This document shows, in pieces, positions 9,901-22,140 of a stretch of 64,000 nt of DNA. The stretch lies in the NCBI GenBank assembly GCA_900618425.1, contig UZAN01039378.1, positions 78,238 through 142,237 on the forward strand, written 5' to 3'. Every line of letters starts with the position of its first letter. Within the stretch, counting starts at the first letter, position 1. Made by a program: the position numbers and the translations under genes. This DNA comes from Echinostoma caproni. Taxonomy: Eukaryota > Platyhelminthes > Trematoda > Plagiorchiida > Echinostomatidae. Below the pieces are notes generated by a model. It had not been told where the DNA came from. It made no database searches and saw nothing but the letters and a program-made list of their open reading frames with translations.

Positions 9901-12126
9901 TAGTGAGGAAATGGATAAGCGTAGAGACTTCGTCCAAGGTGGATCTACAAGGCTAGTCAGGAAACTGCAAATTATCATTAGGAATGTTTGTACACTTCTG
10001 AAAGCGTTTGAGGATAGCCTTTTCAGTCTTTTCTTGTCTTTTCTTCTTGTCTTCAACTTAAGAGTTGAAGATGTTACCGCTATGGGATCAAAATGTTCGG
10101 AGGAAAGAAGATTTAGATGCTTTTGGGGGTTCGCATGATTGTGAGTGACTTGCAGTAGTCTGGTATAGTAGAAGTGTAAATTGATTCACTTACAACTAGC
10201 TAGGGAAGCAACACATAATTTGAAGATTGCTGGAGGTAAAACAACTGGAATTGCTGCATAGGATGAATTCCAACTATTTAAGAGTTTTAACACATCGCAA
10301 TTTGAGAATGGTTCCGCATTACAAACATTGTGAGACTGGTAGGCACGAAGATTGTCATTTAGATTATCAGCATAAATACTCAGCTTCTATCAGACTCTCT
10401 TGGTACTACAGAGAAGTTTGGTACCTTGCCTTAGGTGTTTGCCGTTCCAATTCCTCAGAATGTGATGGACAATTAGTGTGTTCATTCTATTTCCTTTAAC
10501 CTTGGTAAAACTGGACAAGGGCCCAACGCTGAAGCATTGTAAGACCGGAATGCACGCTTCTTTTGTCGTTGCAGCGAATTAATTAGAGGAGAGGTTATCC
10601 TTCCGTTGCATGCATACCGACTATTAACAGGACAGCAATCATTATAAAAATTGCATTAATTTTTTTAGCGAATAAGGGACACACGTGATTGGAGAGGAGG
10701 TAGATGATGAACACCACAAAGAAGCCTCTCTGACAGATTCGTTTAGAAGCGAAACACTTGTGGGTGGGAAGTTGCGAAAACGAAATCTGAAGTGATCAAA
10801 TCGAGATAAAGATTTACATGCACAGTGTGAATAGATTTTATGTCGAACTGTGAGTAGGCATTGGTCACTGGTGGAAGATGGTGTTCTGAATGCTAAAGGA
10901 TATAATGGTTGATGGTTACTCTATCCTGTACAAAGTTACCTCATGTGGGAAAGTGACAAAGACCTATCGCAACAAACGATACAAGAGGATAAGCACCAGT
11001 ATGGTCAAGATGCTATTTAGAAGTTAGTGAAAATTGTGTGAAGTAAATGGGAAAATCTTGGGTACCATTGCACGGTTAGACTCTCAAGATCTTTTGAGGA
11101 GCACTGAACAATAGCATGGGACTTGACATACACTACAAAACCCGCTAGATTTCTTTCCTTCAGTTGCACGATCCTGTCGGTACACTTGAAAAATATCTAT
11201 GGACACTAGAGTCATCTTTATGCTTATTTGGCTAGGAATCTGGTATACAAAATACACAAGTGCTCATATGAACTCTCGATCTGCGGACAGTAGTTAAATC
11301 CGACATTTTAGGAAACAGGTACTGAGTGTTATTGCCTACAAGTGAGGGAACAGTCATCTTGGCCAAAAGAGTGCAATTAAGGGCAACATTCAATCATGCA
11401 CGTTCGTGTTTTTTGGTCCAACCTGGGGAGTGAGAAACTAGAGTCGCATAAGCCGATGAACTAATAACAAATGTATTGGAAAGATTGAGACAAGTGGTGA
11501 TGCTGAGTGAAAATGTGGAAGTTCCAGCAATGTGACGGAGACCATGCAAATGTAGCATAGCCAATCGAAGAGCGCAGCATAGTGACACTAGTTTCACTTT
11601 CGACCGCACCATGAGCAGAATAGTCAAGATTCAGCTTATCGTGGTCGATAAATATCACACCGTTCCATTCAGTCGATTCGCCTTCTGATCTATGTGATTG
11701 GCATTCTTAAGAATACGTTTCCCAGTAAAACCGGTTTAGTTGAAACATGATCAAAACATGTTTAAGTTACCTTCACGGTAATGAATTGTTAAAATCGAAC
11801 CCAACTTTATCAATCTGAGCAATTCATTTAATGTGAAGTTGCCGAAAACCGAGGTGAGGCCAATAGCAATTTGTGCAGCACATTAGAAAAGCACTTGCTC
11901 ATAGTTAGCCATCGGCCGGGTTTTCAGGTAATTACTCTGAGCCTTCAGGTAACCTTTGGCGCTGAAATGTGAATGGGTGTAAAAATTTGTTAGTTGATGT
12001 GCACCCTCTCCACTTGGGTTAGGTGATCGCTTTGTTCTATCTAGGTCTTCGTAATAAGTCGAAATAGTTGAAGCACATACATTATTTNTCCACTGGATTA
12101 TTAGTATGCTATGCACAGAAGTAAAA
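9901..12126. other. No recognised gene
   Basis: Open frames at 10227-10499 (+) and 11394-11658 (-, two overlapping frames) show no family I recognise. Part of 9.9-10.2 kb could be an unrecognised upstream piece of the adjoining LINE. One ambiguous base is present at about 12088. Confidence 0.45.
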
Positions 12127-12162
12127 GCCTTTCTCGATTTTTTCCTTTCCGGTGTCCTCGAG

Positions 12163-12292
12163 GCGTCCCGTTATTAAGTCCTGGATAATGACCGTTTACA
12201 CCGACTCGGACATTGCAGGTGATTTTCTTGGACGAGTCGAGATAAACGTGTCACCGGGGATCCTCTTTATTGTATGGTACATACTCAGTTAT
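12163..12292 (+). CDS. Possible internal exon with a C2-domain-like strand
   Basis: A 130-base open segment is bordered by a long pyrimidine tract ending in CAG-like TCGAG (12127-12162) and a consensus donor GTAAGT at 12293-12298. In frame it reads RPVIKSW, then TVYTDSDIAGDFLGRVEI. The DSD..GDFLGRVEI wording resembles the calcium-loop and following beta-strand of C2 domains (usual pattern VxDxDxxxxDDFLGxxxI), which bind membranes or partners. If real, it is one exon of a plus-strand, multi-exon gene whose other exons are not identified here. Against it: the sequence after the strand (SPGILFIVWYILSY) is not typical of a C2 domain, and the match is short. The call is an inference from motif plus splice sites. 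Confidence 0.3.
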
Positions 12293-12588
12293 GTAAGTGT
12301 GTTACTGTGAAGAAGGTTCATTTTGTTTCCTTAGATGTATCTCATCATTGATCCATGTACCGTTTTGAAATCAGCTACATGAAGAAACCTTGATATGTTG
12401 CCGGCCGCTATCCATACTGTGAAATATAAGTATTGTTTCACTTTGATACACAAATCTGGCGTCTACGACATACAAGGCTGTCGCACAGAAGGACAAATCC
12501 ACATTCCCATTGGTTTATTCCTCTGAACAAATCATCTAGCTGTCGAACTCACTGTTCTCCTATTTAGTTTAAACTCAAAGATACTAAC

Positions 12589-12924
12589 TTGCAACGGACC
12601 TACTGGAGACGCAATAGGAACTCTGTCCATTTGACGATAGAGCGAACAATGAGCTATAAAAATAAACATAACAGCTTTGTTGATGGTGAAGGTGATCCGT
12701 TGACCGCTGACGGTGGGAATGTCGATAGCAAGTGTTATAAAACAATAAAGCGTATGATGTGTGACCACGGCAGGAGGCATCACTACAGTGAATGTGCATT
12801 TTTTCCAATTCAGTGTATGAATAATGTAGTTTACATACTAAATGAGACAACCATGGAAGAATGTGTCAAAAAATACTGTAGTATCAATCATTATGAGGAT
12901 TTCTGTAGACAATACAGTGAATAA
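12589..12924 (+). CDS. Cysteine-rich open frame, function unknown
   Basis: An open frame of 111 codons. The last 65 residues hold seven cysteines with acidic and aromatic residues, in the order KCYKTI, MCDHGRR, SECAFFPIQC, EECVKKYC, FCRQYSE. This looks like an extracellular disulphide-rich module. An FPIQC...Y...C...C spacing faintly recalls Kazal/follistatin-type modules, but the distances do not fit well. A possible acceptor (ATAACAG, about 12671) would start an exon just before the acidic stretch DGEGDPLTADGG. No signal peptide is visible. Minus-strand open frames overlap it, so coding is not proven. It lies 300 bases downstream of the C2-like exon candidate on the same strand. Confidence 0.3.
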   Translation: MQRTYWRRNRNSVHLTIERTMSYKNKHNSFVDGEGDPLTADGGNVDSKCYKTIKRMMCDHGRRHHYSECAFFPIQCMNNVVYILNETTMEECVKKYCSINHYEDFCRQYSE

Positions 12925-13139
12925 AGGTTCGAGACAAAAGAAATGGATGAAATTTACGATTACGACGGGGAAAAGTAGTGTGGACATTTGGAAAATATAG
13001 ACATCTTGAAATGGTGAATGGTTGTCACTAAAAGTATTTTTGTTGTAGAGAAAGAAAAATGAGAATGGGAATTTCCTAATAGCATTGCGAGCCATAGCAC
13101 AAACTGACTGTAGAAACCAGAGTGAAGAAAATCCATCTT

Positions 13140-13745
13140 CTCGGTTCGAGGCGTGACCACTGTTGTTCCCCCTCCCAATTACCCTTTTTCGACCCTGTAT
13201 GAACACGTTCTCTTTAGTCATTCCTGATTTGACCTTGATCACAGCGTGATCCCCCGTGTTAGTCATTGTCTATGGTTGCTTAATGTCGGATTCTCGTGTC
13301 CAATGACCTTGTGTGTCTACCTATCGATCCCACCCGTGTCACTGTCTTGTGCACTAACGTGGCCTTGGTGTGTCATTGCCCCGATCCATAACCGCCCCAG
13401 TCCCTCACTATATGCCCCATCATTGGCCCTGTGGCCTCTTTCGTTGTCTTGTTCTTAGCGCGTGCATACCTGACTTCGAACACTGGCTGTTCACGTTAAG
13501 TGAACAGAATCCCTTGCTCGACCTAACAGGTCTCTACCCATTTGTTTGAACTCACCCTTTTGGCTGTATAGTGACTGAGTCGCATTGTTGAGGTACGTTG
13601 TTCTTTGACTCGCCTAATGAAATAAATAGTCCCGTACGCATTGCAGATCAATATCGTTCTGACTTCGGGGTTCGCATTTCGATACGCGTTGCTCAACGGT
13701 CTCATTGATGCTATACAGAACGACCGTGGAATAGTCGATTACATT
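13140..13745. other. C- and G-richer block, possible LTR-like or other repeat
   Basis: This block is clearly richer in C and G than its surroundings (many CCCC and GTCATTG words) and has no long open frame beyond 70 codons. It starts near TGTTGTTCCCCC, has an AATAAA at about 13620 and is followed by a CGACCGTGG motif near 13723. Those traits could fit a long terminal repeat, but no second copy, terminal inverted dinucleotides or target duplication could be confirmed. Confidence 0.2.
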
Positions 13746-13782
13746 CGAGCTACGGTCGAGCCAGAACAAGTCGTTTTTGAAT

Positions 13783-15170
13783 TTACACTGTCAATTTGAA
13801 AATGTTTGAATTGTAGACATGAGTTTGAAATGATCCAGTATTGGTTAAAGCATCCACATTGATGTATACCAAACGCCTGGTATGATGTTCAATGACGATT
13901 AAATGTTTTTTCACTTTCTTGCTACGCAGACGAGAATGACCAATACTATCAAGCAGTGGTGTGCAAGCAATGGTTTTCCAAGATTTCCGATCAAGTGACA
14001 AATGTCATATAAGTTTAAGCGTTCAACAAGTTAATTTCTGACTTGCCCGATGAGTTCACAATATGAATGTGAATAGGTCGAGGTGGTGTGACATAAATGA
14101 ACGGGGAAAGGGCATGAAAAGATACTGTTGGGAACCACATCTGGGTTCAGGGTGATTTTGGATCGAAAGTGATTTTAGACCCAAAACGGTAAGCGTAAAC
14201 ATCCTGATCAGACCAGATAAAGTTACGGCAAAACTAACAAAGATATTTGACAGACAGTTGNNNGACCCATCAGGCAATTAAGATAGATGGATGGGGGTGG
14301 AATTTGGCAGTAGATCATACTTTTGGCAGCTCAAAAGGAAACATCTAAGTTAGGAAGTTTCCCAGGGTTCATGCGGAGGTTCCTTTGTTGAAACCATTCC
14401 TTTATTTCTGAACTGCAATCTAGCAGAGTGGTCTGAGATGGTGGCTTGTGTTGGAGGTATCCGAATATTGCTTCGTATGCATACTTAACTAGAAGAGCGT
14501 AAGCATAGAGGAACTGTAAACAGAAAATAGAAAGGGGATAACATAGCGCTTTTCAGTAAGCCTTGTAAAGAGGGCAGCAGTGAAGATGTACGACGTTTGT
14601 GTCTTGTAAACTATTGACGGTTTGATAACTAGTTTGACAATGAATTTGATCGTAGAAGGTTAAACGTTGCATAAATAGAAGGTATTAAGAAGTATTTGCT
14701 GTCACTTATGTCCAATGCTAGAAAACATAGGCATACAGCCTTGCTTTTCCTATCAAGGTTGGTTAAGACAAAGTTGGAGAGATGAGCAAGGGTATCCGGA
14801 GTACCTCCAAAATGAATGTATGCAAACTGGTGTAGGTTACCAGCATTGAACGGTGCGGATAGGATTTTGAACAGGAGCCTCTCAAACTGCATCAAAATAA
14901 CTGTGCAGGCAATGGGGCAACATTTTGCGGATCCGTTTTTCAACACTGGGATGACTGAGCCTATTTTCCAGCAGTTGGGAATAATTTGCTGCGAAAAATA
15001 ATTGTTGAACATTTGAAATAGTACAAAGGAAAAGATGGCAACACATTCCTTTAGAACAAAAAGTGAGGGTCCGTCAGGTTCAGTGGACTTGCAAAAATTT
15101 ATTCGCAGCAACTCTTGATACATTTCGACAAAAGTAATCCTGGTTAGTTCATTTTCATGTTACGTTCATC
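13783..15170 (-). mobile_element. LINE family B remnant (reverse transcriptase)
   Basis: Read on the minus strand from 15123, a 164-codon open frame contains INFCKSTEPDGPS, IPNCWKIGSVIPVLKNGS and HQFAYIHFGGTPDTLAHL, followed by a decayed motif A. This is the classic front half of CR1/Jockey-type reverse transcriptases. Further on, KYAYEAIFGYLQHKPPSQ (codons at about 14469-14486) occupies the place of the YADD motif, so the catalytic aspartates are lost. SSEIKEWFQQRNLRMNPGK follows, and a tail with TPLLDSIGHSRLRSKKVK (13783-14001) matches the usual end of the protein. Three unknown bases lie at 14261-14263. Multiple frameshifts and stops show an old, dead copy. No endonuclease domain is seen upstream. 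Confidence 0.7.
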
Positions 15171-18059
15171 AGGTAGGATAGTGAGTGTGGTTCCTTTGCT
15201 CAAGAAGCTCTGTTTCAGATTAAGGTTTGTTTTCGTCTCCACAAGAAATACAAACTGAGATATAGTCATACAACATAGTTGATGCATTATAGCGTGTAGG
15301 ATAAGAGAGCACATGATTGGTCAGATGAAACCACTGACTTTTGACAAATATGATAACACCAGCACTCCGTAAGGAATAAAGAACAGGATGAGCAACTCGA
15401 TAGCTAGCGAGTCGTCAAAGTGTAGTAATTCATCATCTGTTCCGTTGTTCCGTTTCTTGTAGCATCATAACTTCTGGCAAGCAATATTCCCAATATTGAC
15501 TAAGTTGAGAAAATCGCCCATATTTCCAAAGATAAATCGAGCGTTGCAATTGAGAATGATGGGGGCACATAGGCCGGAGATAGTTTGTTTCCGAAGAAGC
15601 CATCCCCAACCAGCGTGATACTTCCTCGGATTTTTCGAAAGCTTTTTGACCCCTCGTTTGGCTTTATTCCTTATTGTTCTCCCAAAACTGGCAGCATGTT
15701 TGCATTTGTTTCAGTTGATTAAATCCATGAAATCACGAGTGTACTTGACTAAATTAGATATTATTGTACTCGCAAAACGATCACCTTGGCAACTGCATGC
15801 TAATTCCTTGCGAATGAACCGGACATGGAGTGGTGGTTATGTAGTGAATAATCCGAAGATGGAAACTCGGTTAGCTCAGCAGAAATTTGAAAGCCTCACC
15901 GTAAAGTCAGATGTGAAGCCAAAGGTTAGTGTTACTTGAGCTTAAATTTCATTGATACTTGTTCGATTGTCGCTTTGCTTTCTCTATCACAGTATGATAA
16001 CTGCTAACCAGATACCCTTGAATTCAACTGGATAGAACGCGTATGTCTGTTTGATCAAGCACTGTGATAGGTTGAACAAACGCCTGACCGCACGGAGAAA
16101 AGTAATCCACTAATGGCTAAATTTGTAAACTAATCCTTCACTTGCATTCAGATCAGAGGTTTAACCGAAAACACAGCCGAGTTCACTGAATACAATTGTA
16201 CTGAGCAAAGCTGCTCTCAGCTTGCGTATCACCTCTGGAACAAATTTTGACAATGAACAAATCCCCTTCTGCGGAACGCGTGCCAGTTGTGCCTCAATGG
16301 ATGCTAGCTGCATAATTTTGGATTTGTGTTTGTTTTTTTGCAGAATCGACAGTGAGTAGGATCTTATTTGGCAAGATATCAAACTGACCTGTCCTAAATG
16401 TTAGAGTTGCTCTTTTGGCATGGTGAAGAAACGTCAGATAATGCTCTTTCAGAGTTTTCTTCTGATACTGTGCGTGTTTTGGTTTGAAACATTCTGTTGC
16501 TAAGTCACCAAACATAAAGAAACGGTGATTTACTGTCTGCCTCTAACTCTAACTTTCGTAAAAGAATAACTCATGTTTCAGAAGGCTGATGTAGCAAAAT
16601 TAAGGCCTGCTATTTCAATTCGTAATCCATTTAATGATGGTAGTGGTCAAAAGATAGAATACTTCATCCTCGTGGCCTATTTTGCAGTTTCGCCATAAAT
16701 ATGTCAACTTTCATTGGATTCGCTGGTGGTCGCATCCCGTTGCGATAGAAACATCCGCTTAAAATAGACCATGCACACATAAACTGCGTCATAGTTTTCA
16801 TTCCATTGTTGACGTAATAAGTCTGGCATCCTTAAGATATCTACTTCTTCTCATAGGGAATCAACCATTTTAACTAGGGATAAAATGTAAACCGTGTTTC
16901 GATATCAAATGCAATCGTAATCATCTCTCTTAACACTGTCTATCAGATAGGATTGCGTAACTTTTAAGCCCGCCGGTTCAAGCAGTTTTCCAATCTACTG
17001 AGCTGCTGTTCATCGAGGTGAATTGGATCTGGTGACGACTGCTCGAGATGAAATGTACCCCTAATTTTCAGATTGAAATGTTGAATGTGTCCCAAAGATA
17101 ATGATGGGATTTTGTTTTTTTCATTTATAATGGACAATTATTATTAAACTACCGGTTTTCATACATAAACATGAGAACCAAAAGTCAAACCTTAAGCTTA
17201 ATACATAGGTAAAGTGCTCTTGCATTAAACAGTTTTAAGGGTAGCTAGAAAACATACCAAAAGCGACGATTGCAGTATAATTCACTGTGTACACAGTCAA
17301 TTGTGAGAACAACTCCATTCAAACCTTTTGGGGTTTTGATCTAGCGGTCACAGAAAAGAAACTTGGCTTATGGACAGTTTTCATTTCTTGTGGACAAAAA
17401 GAGGGAGAAATGGGGCACAAGCTACCAAAATCAGTAAAAGTGGGACGGTTTCCCACCGTGTTTACCGAGTACAGGGGACTTCGCAACAGCGATACACTTG
17501 GTGGGTAAACAAAGGTGTTGTGTGTGTATGTGTGTGTCAGTCAAATTTGGTGTAAAATCTTCCTGACTTTATTACAGTTTTACGATCTCAAAAATACAGT
17601 GTACCAGCTATAGAATTTCGTATTTTGCTTCCCCGATTGCTGCAATAGAGAAAGTAAAATAATTGCATTGGAAAACCTAAAACTTCAAAAACAAATAAAA
17701 TATTAATGAAAAGTATGAATTGTGGATTGCTGGTTTACTTTATAGTCATGTTCAAAGAAGGTCTCTTGGTAAACGTGCACCAAGGTACTGACCAGAAGCT
17801 TCAACTTTATCAAACTCCTAGATGCTACTGTGGCATTGTAAAAGAGAAACTAGCTTATATGTTTTGTGCCTCTTTTTCTTACATAATAGATAAGATATTT
17901 GAAGAGGCGTGAGAGTTTGTATAATTTAAATAAATATATAAAGGAATATTGTATTTCATCTGATAACCATTCTCGCCCGCGGTTCAAATACCAATGTTAA
18001 TTCGGCCGATATGCACCGTGGGAGGAAGGCTAACGACAACCTGATAGCTGTTCAGCCCC
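15171..18059. other. No recognised gene
   Basis: Open frames at 15646-15939 (+), 16161-16515 (-, two overlapping frames) and 17287-17555 (+) have no family I recognise. A short TG-rich microsatellite is at 17516-17539. An AT-rich piece with AAATAAATATATAAAGG lies near 17930. Confidence 0.45.
17516..17539. repeat. (TG)n microsatellite
   Basis: GTTGTGTGTGTATGTGTGTG run, interrupted once. Confidence 0.8.
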
Positions 18060-19125
18060 TCGACATGGCTTTTAACTGAGAATTGAAGCGTTCGTTGCAG
18101 GCGAGCAATACATTTTCATTCGACCTTTTGAATAAGGAATAGTTCATTAGTGTTTGTCTAATCTGACGAGTAATTGTTGTCTGATTGATTTGAGATCAGG
18201 TATTGTAATTTCGCCCTTTGAGAAGATCAATCAATTTTCCGATAATATAATATATTGGATCTCATAAATCGCTGGCTGTAGGATGCATTTGGAACTCGAT
18301 ATTTCCGTCCGCCAGTGATAAGAGAAAAATAAATTTCCTCGGGATTATCCTATTCAAATAAGCATCATCATTGAGAAAATCTGATTAAGGTTTTCAGGTA
18401 TTGAGACAACTTGGTTTCCGATACGATTCTCCCCCGGACAAAGTATCTTTAATACAACCAGTTTCTAATGGATTGTTGAAAACGGATTCCACTGTTAATT
18501 TAACTACTTTGGTGTTGCTCTCAAACTCATTCTCACTGGAATACGAATAACATAAGTAGACTGGTGTCACACGTACAGTAGGTGCCGGATCATTGCTGGG
18601 CCGTGTCTTAGCAAGGATACAGAATGGTCGTTTGGTATTTCCAATTGCAATGTTTACAGCACCATCTGTTAGGGATTGGGCATACGCGACAGCACTTCAG
18701 TCAATCCCAGCTGAGGGTTGACTGCGATGGGGAACAGGATCAAGATAGACTGAAAGCATTTGCATAACATTGTCTACAACGCACTTCACATGTCTGGTGG
18801 GTCTGCTGAACGGAAAATACCGAGTTTAGGCTTGTAGTGTTAGGCAATGACCATGGCGCAAAAACATCCTTGTTTCATCTTGATTGGTTATTTTTTGTTG
18901 TTCAGGCCTGTGTTGTCCATGCCAACAACTAGATTTCGGTGGTCTGTGACGTTCGACGGTGAAGGTAACGGTTGGAGGACGCCCTTGGTAGTGAATTCTG
19001 TGTGAAAGTGTTGCTCAAGGGACAACGTCTTGCCGGTCGCGTTCGGTTTTCCTCGAGTGAGGTTGTGATCAGCTAATTCAATGGTTAGAGAAGCTGGGCG
19101 TAGTGACCCCAGTGCATCCATTTGC
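18060..19125 (-). pseudogene. Unidentified broken coding region
   Basis: Three successive open pieces share the minus strand. The first (19121-18888, 77 codons) contains TIELADHNLTRGKPNATGK and HFHTEFTTKGVLQPLP. The second, about 100 codons without a stop from about 18698 to 18397, contains AIGNTKRPFCILAKTRPS, VTPVYLCYSYSSENEFE and VESVFNNPLETG. The third, in another frame, contains LADGNIEFQMHPTASDL and IGKLIDLLKG. The composition looks like real protein rather than chance, and frames change between the pieces, as in a decayed mobile-element or processed gene. I do not recognise the family. No reverse transcriptase, integrase or protease motif is visible. Confidence 0.35.
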
Positions 19126-22100
19126 GTTTTCTCTCAAAGGTGGTTTGTTTGCATTCGGTACGTTTACCATGGTTCCGATCGCAGCCCCGGATAGCATTCG
19201 ATACTACTCCCTAACCTAGGTCAGTAGCAAATGCATAGCAGTGAGAGTTTACCTTTCGCGTATTTAAAATTAGACGAGCGATTCTGAACCTTCTTCGCCA
19301 TTTGGAGTGCTATCGCATTTCATCATGCAATTTGAATTATCCTGGCAAAGCGTTTGTAATAAATAATGAAAAACCTGTACTAATATGTTTGAAAGCGTAC
19401 TTGCAAAACAAATTTTCTTCACAAAGCTCATTCATTTAAGATGAGCTATATCTCTTTCAATATTTTTACGATATATGTTTTCAGGTCGAGTATGCATACG
19501 TAGCGAGTACCGTATTTTGTAGTTCATGATTGGGAGGACGAAGAGGTGCAACTGAATAGATTAACCAAGCACCCTCAAAAATGAATAATTAATTTGAATA
19601 AAACTATGTATAACTACGTTTTCCATCTTTGTACATATACACAAAACAGCGTTCACTGCTGGTTATGACGAAGCTCAGTTACACAAAGCTCACTATATTG
19701 TCTCGGTGTACTGGAGTGGGGGTCGTCTAAGTGGGGCTTGGAGTCCCGGCGAAGCTCCTGATTGTGTTATAATGCTAGTAGAACAGAGCTATCTGGTTTA
19801 TTCATTTTGAATTAGCTGTCAATGCGTTTCGACCATAGGATGCCAGAGATCATCTACCACACATAACCAAGGAGATTTCGGTTAGTTTGAATAACTCATC
19901 ATTGGAAGCTTCAAAACAAGTTAAAACTTTTAAATTGCTCTGACTATATATTGCTACCACCAATGCATAATATGTTTACCGCTAACCAATTAGTTGCTAA
20001 CATCGACCATCCGATCGTGGTGCACCAAGATAAACTCACATTTCAACCCTTCATTCTCTTACCCACTTTCATTCTGTATAGTTATGCTATGTCGGGTTAA
20101 TTATGGAAGCATCAAAATTGATCTATTCAGTCATTTTGCCTTCCAGTCCACTCACGAGACACACCATGAAGTTATAAATAAAGTTAAGAAATCAGTTTCC
20201 ATGTGTTGTTGGTATGCAATTCCTCGACAAACACTGAATGTATTAGAAAACAGGTCACGAGGGAAGATTGCGGCACTGTTTGTAAGCCGCGGAACATTTT
20301 CTCAATGCAGTTTACCTTATCTGGTTTATCAGTACGACATTTGTGGCGGTCAACCGCAGTAACAGCAGCAGCAGCCGTAGCGGAAACGGTGACTTTCCTT
20401 CGCTTCCGCTTCAAGGATGGTACTCGGATAGGTGCTCAATTTCCGGACACCTCAGCCTATTCCTCTAGTTGAGAGGGACGTTGAACACCGATGCGATTGA
20501 TCGACACTCGTTTGCAGTCGACTCTTGACACGACTCGGAATGGAACGAACGTTTGAAATTTCCTAAATCTCCTACAATGGGTGTATAAAGCTTACCTGGA
20601 TTTGACATCTACGTCTGTGAATGTCCATTGTTGCCCAAATCACTACAGGGCACTGTTGAGTTTACTTTCCTGCCTCACATGGGTAAAGAGGTGAGAATAA
20701 ATAGTAAACTAGCAACCTACGAAAAAAAATTTGCCGTGAAGACCCGTAAAATATTTTCAATTTCGAAAATCGAGAGAAGGAGAATTTAGGCAGGATACGA
20801 AAACAAAATTATTTTCGTTTACTTGTCTGTGAATAAATTTTGCCCCAAATGAATTCGGCAATAATCGAAATTTCAGTAAATGTAATGAAAACGATAGTCC
20901 AGAATTTCAACAACTTCAGAACACTTATTGAAGAAATACCATTCCGAACACGGAACGGCTGCTTTGTTCTCGTGGCATCAGTAACATTTTGCTTGCATAC
21001 GACAACGCGTTCAACCTAAATGTCATATGAATATTGAAACTGTTGCAAGTTCCGAAGAATAACTATGGTGTGCATATGTGAAGGTAAAGCGCTTTCTCGA
21101 TTTACATCACGAATAATGCAATGATTCCCAGAAACCCCTTTGGTACATTCGTGGAAGTATTATATTTTTGTTCAGTAATGACACATTTTCAGAATTTCCT
21201 TATGTCGCATGGTGATGCATTGGAGGTAAACATGAATGTCCAAATGCACATACAAGAGTGAAGCTTTTTACGTTGCGATGGAAAAAGTTACGTCACACCT
21301 GTCAGTTAGATATTAATCTACTTGTGCATAAAAAAGGTGATTGTGAATAATGAGGCAAATGAATAGGTTTTGTATTTTATTTCTCAGTCATGAAAGAACA
21401 TCAATATTCGTTTGGATGAAAACATTCTCACCAGTCTTTGCACAAAACAAATTGCATTTTCCTCTGTTCATTAGCGAGAATAAAGTACCAACGACCATAT
21501 ATGGACTACATAAACTGCACGTTTGCAAAAAATGGGTGTTACAATGACGTAAAACAGACATATAACAGCAAAAAGGATTTCATCAGTTGAGAGACAATGT
21601 GAATCAGCTATTTGTGATACTTCGTTGTGTAACGTGATGTGGCTGTGGGATTACTTCAAACTTGAATTATATCCCCTATTGAATCTATTACACAAATTAA
21701 CGACTCCAGTAAACCTTTTTAATGAGCTGATGGATCGGAAAACGAGCCTATGTGCCTTCATATCAGTCTTCTGTAATCAATTATAGGACATTCAATTGTT
21801 TTGTACGTTGTCCATCCAAATGGATGCAGCTAGTGGGCCACTCCGGGAATTTTAGTGAATTGGTTGAGCGTTAGGCGGAGGCCGTCCCAACGATTCCCTC
21901 ATATGGGCATCTTATAGAAACACTTTCGCGTACTAAGCCAGTTAGTCAGTCAAGTCAGTGACGAATGCCATTTCAAAATTCGTACCAGACTGACCTTGAC
22001 ACGGTAAAGTATCTCTGTTTCGCATACCCTGTGTTGTTACAGTTCTGCGCATATGGAACACCTTGCACACTTCTGTGTCTGACGTCACTGGAACTTATGA

Positions 22101-22140
22101 CGGGCAAATCGCAATATTTTACAAACTAACTGTTATGATT
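19126..22140. other. No recognised gene
   Basis: Short open frames only. At 19994-20472 two overlapping plus-strand frames and one minus-strand frame share a CAG-rich patch (about 20355-20380), which I regard as non-coding. A GC-richer patch near 21830-21980 might be an old SINE, but no A or B box could be supported. Confidence 0.45.

Noticed and set aside
12838..13266. 142-codon minus-strand frame
   Set aside because: Low-complexity, Phe-rich reading of AT-rich DNA with no motif. It overlaps the end of the cysteine-rich plus-strand frame.
13783..14001. Host protein or integrase-like frame
   Set aside because: The SIGHSRLRSKKVK wording and position match the carboxy end of the adjacent LINE reverse transcriptase.
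20203..20472. CAG-rich plus-strand frame with Ala/Val run
   Set aside because: The short CAG-like run is open in several frames on both strands, and no family is recognisable.
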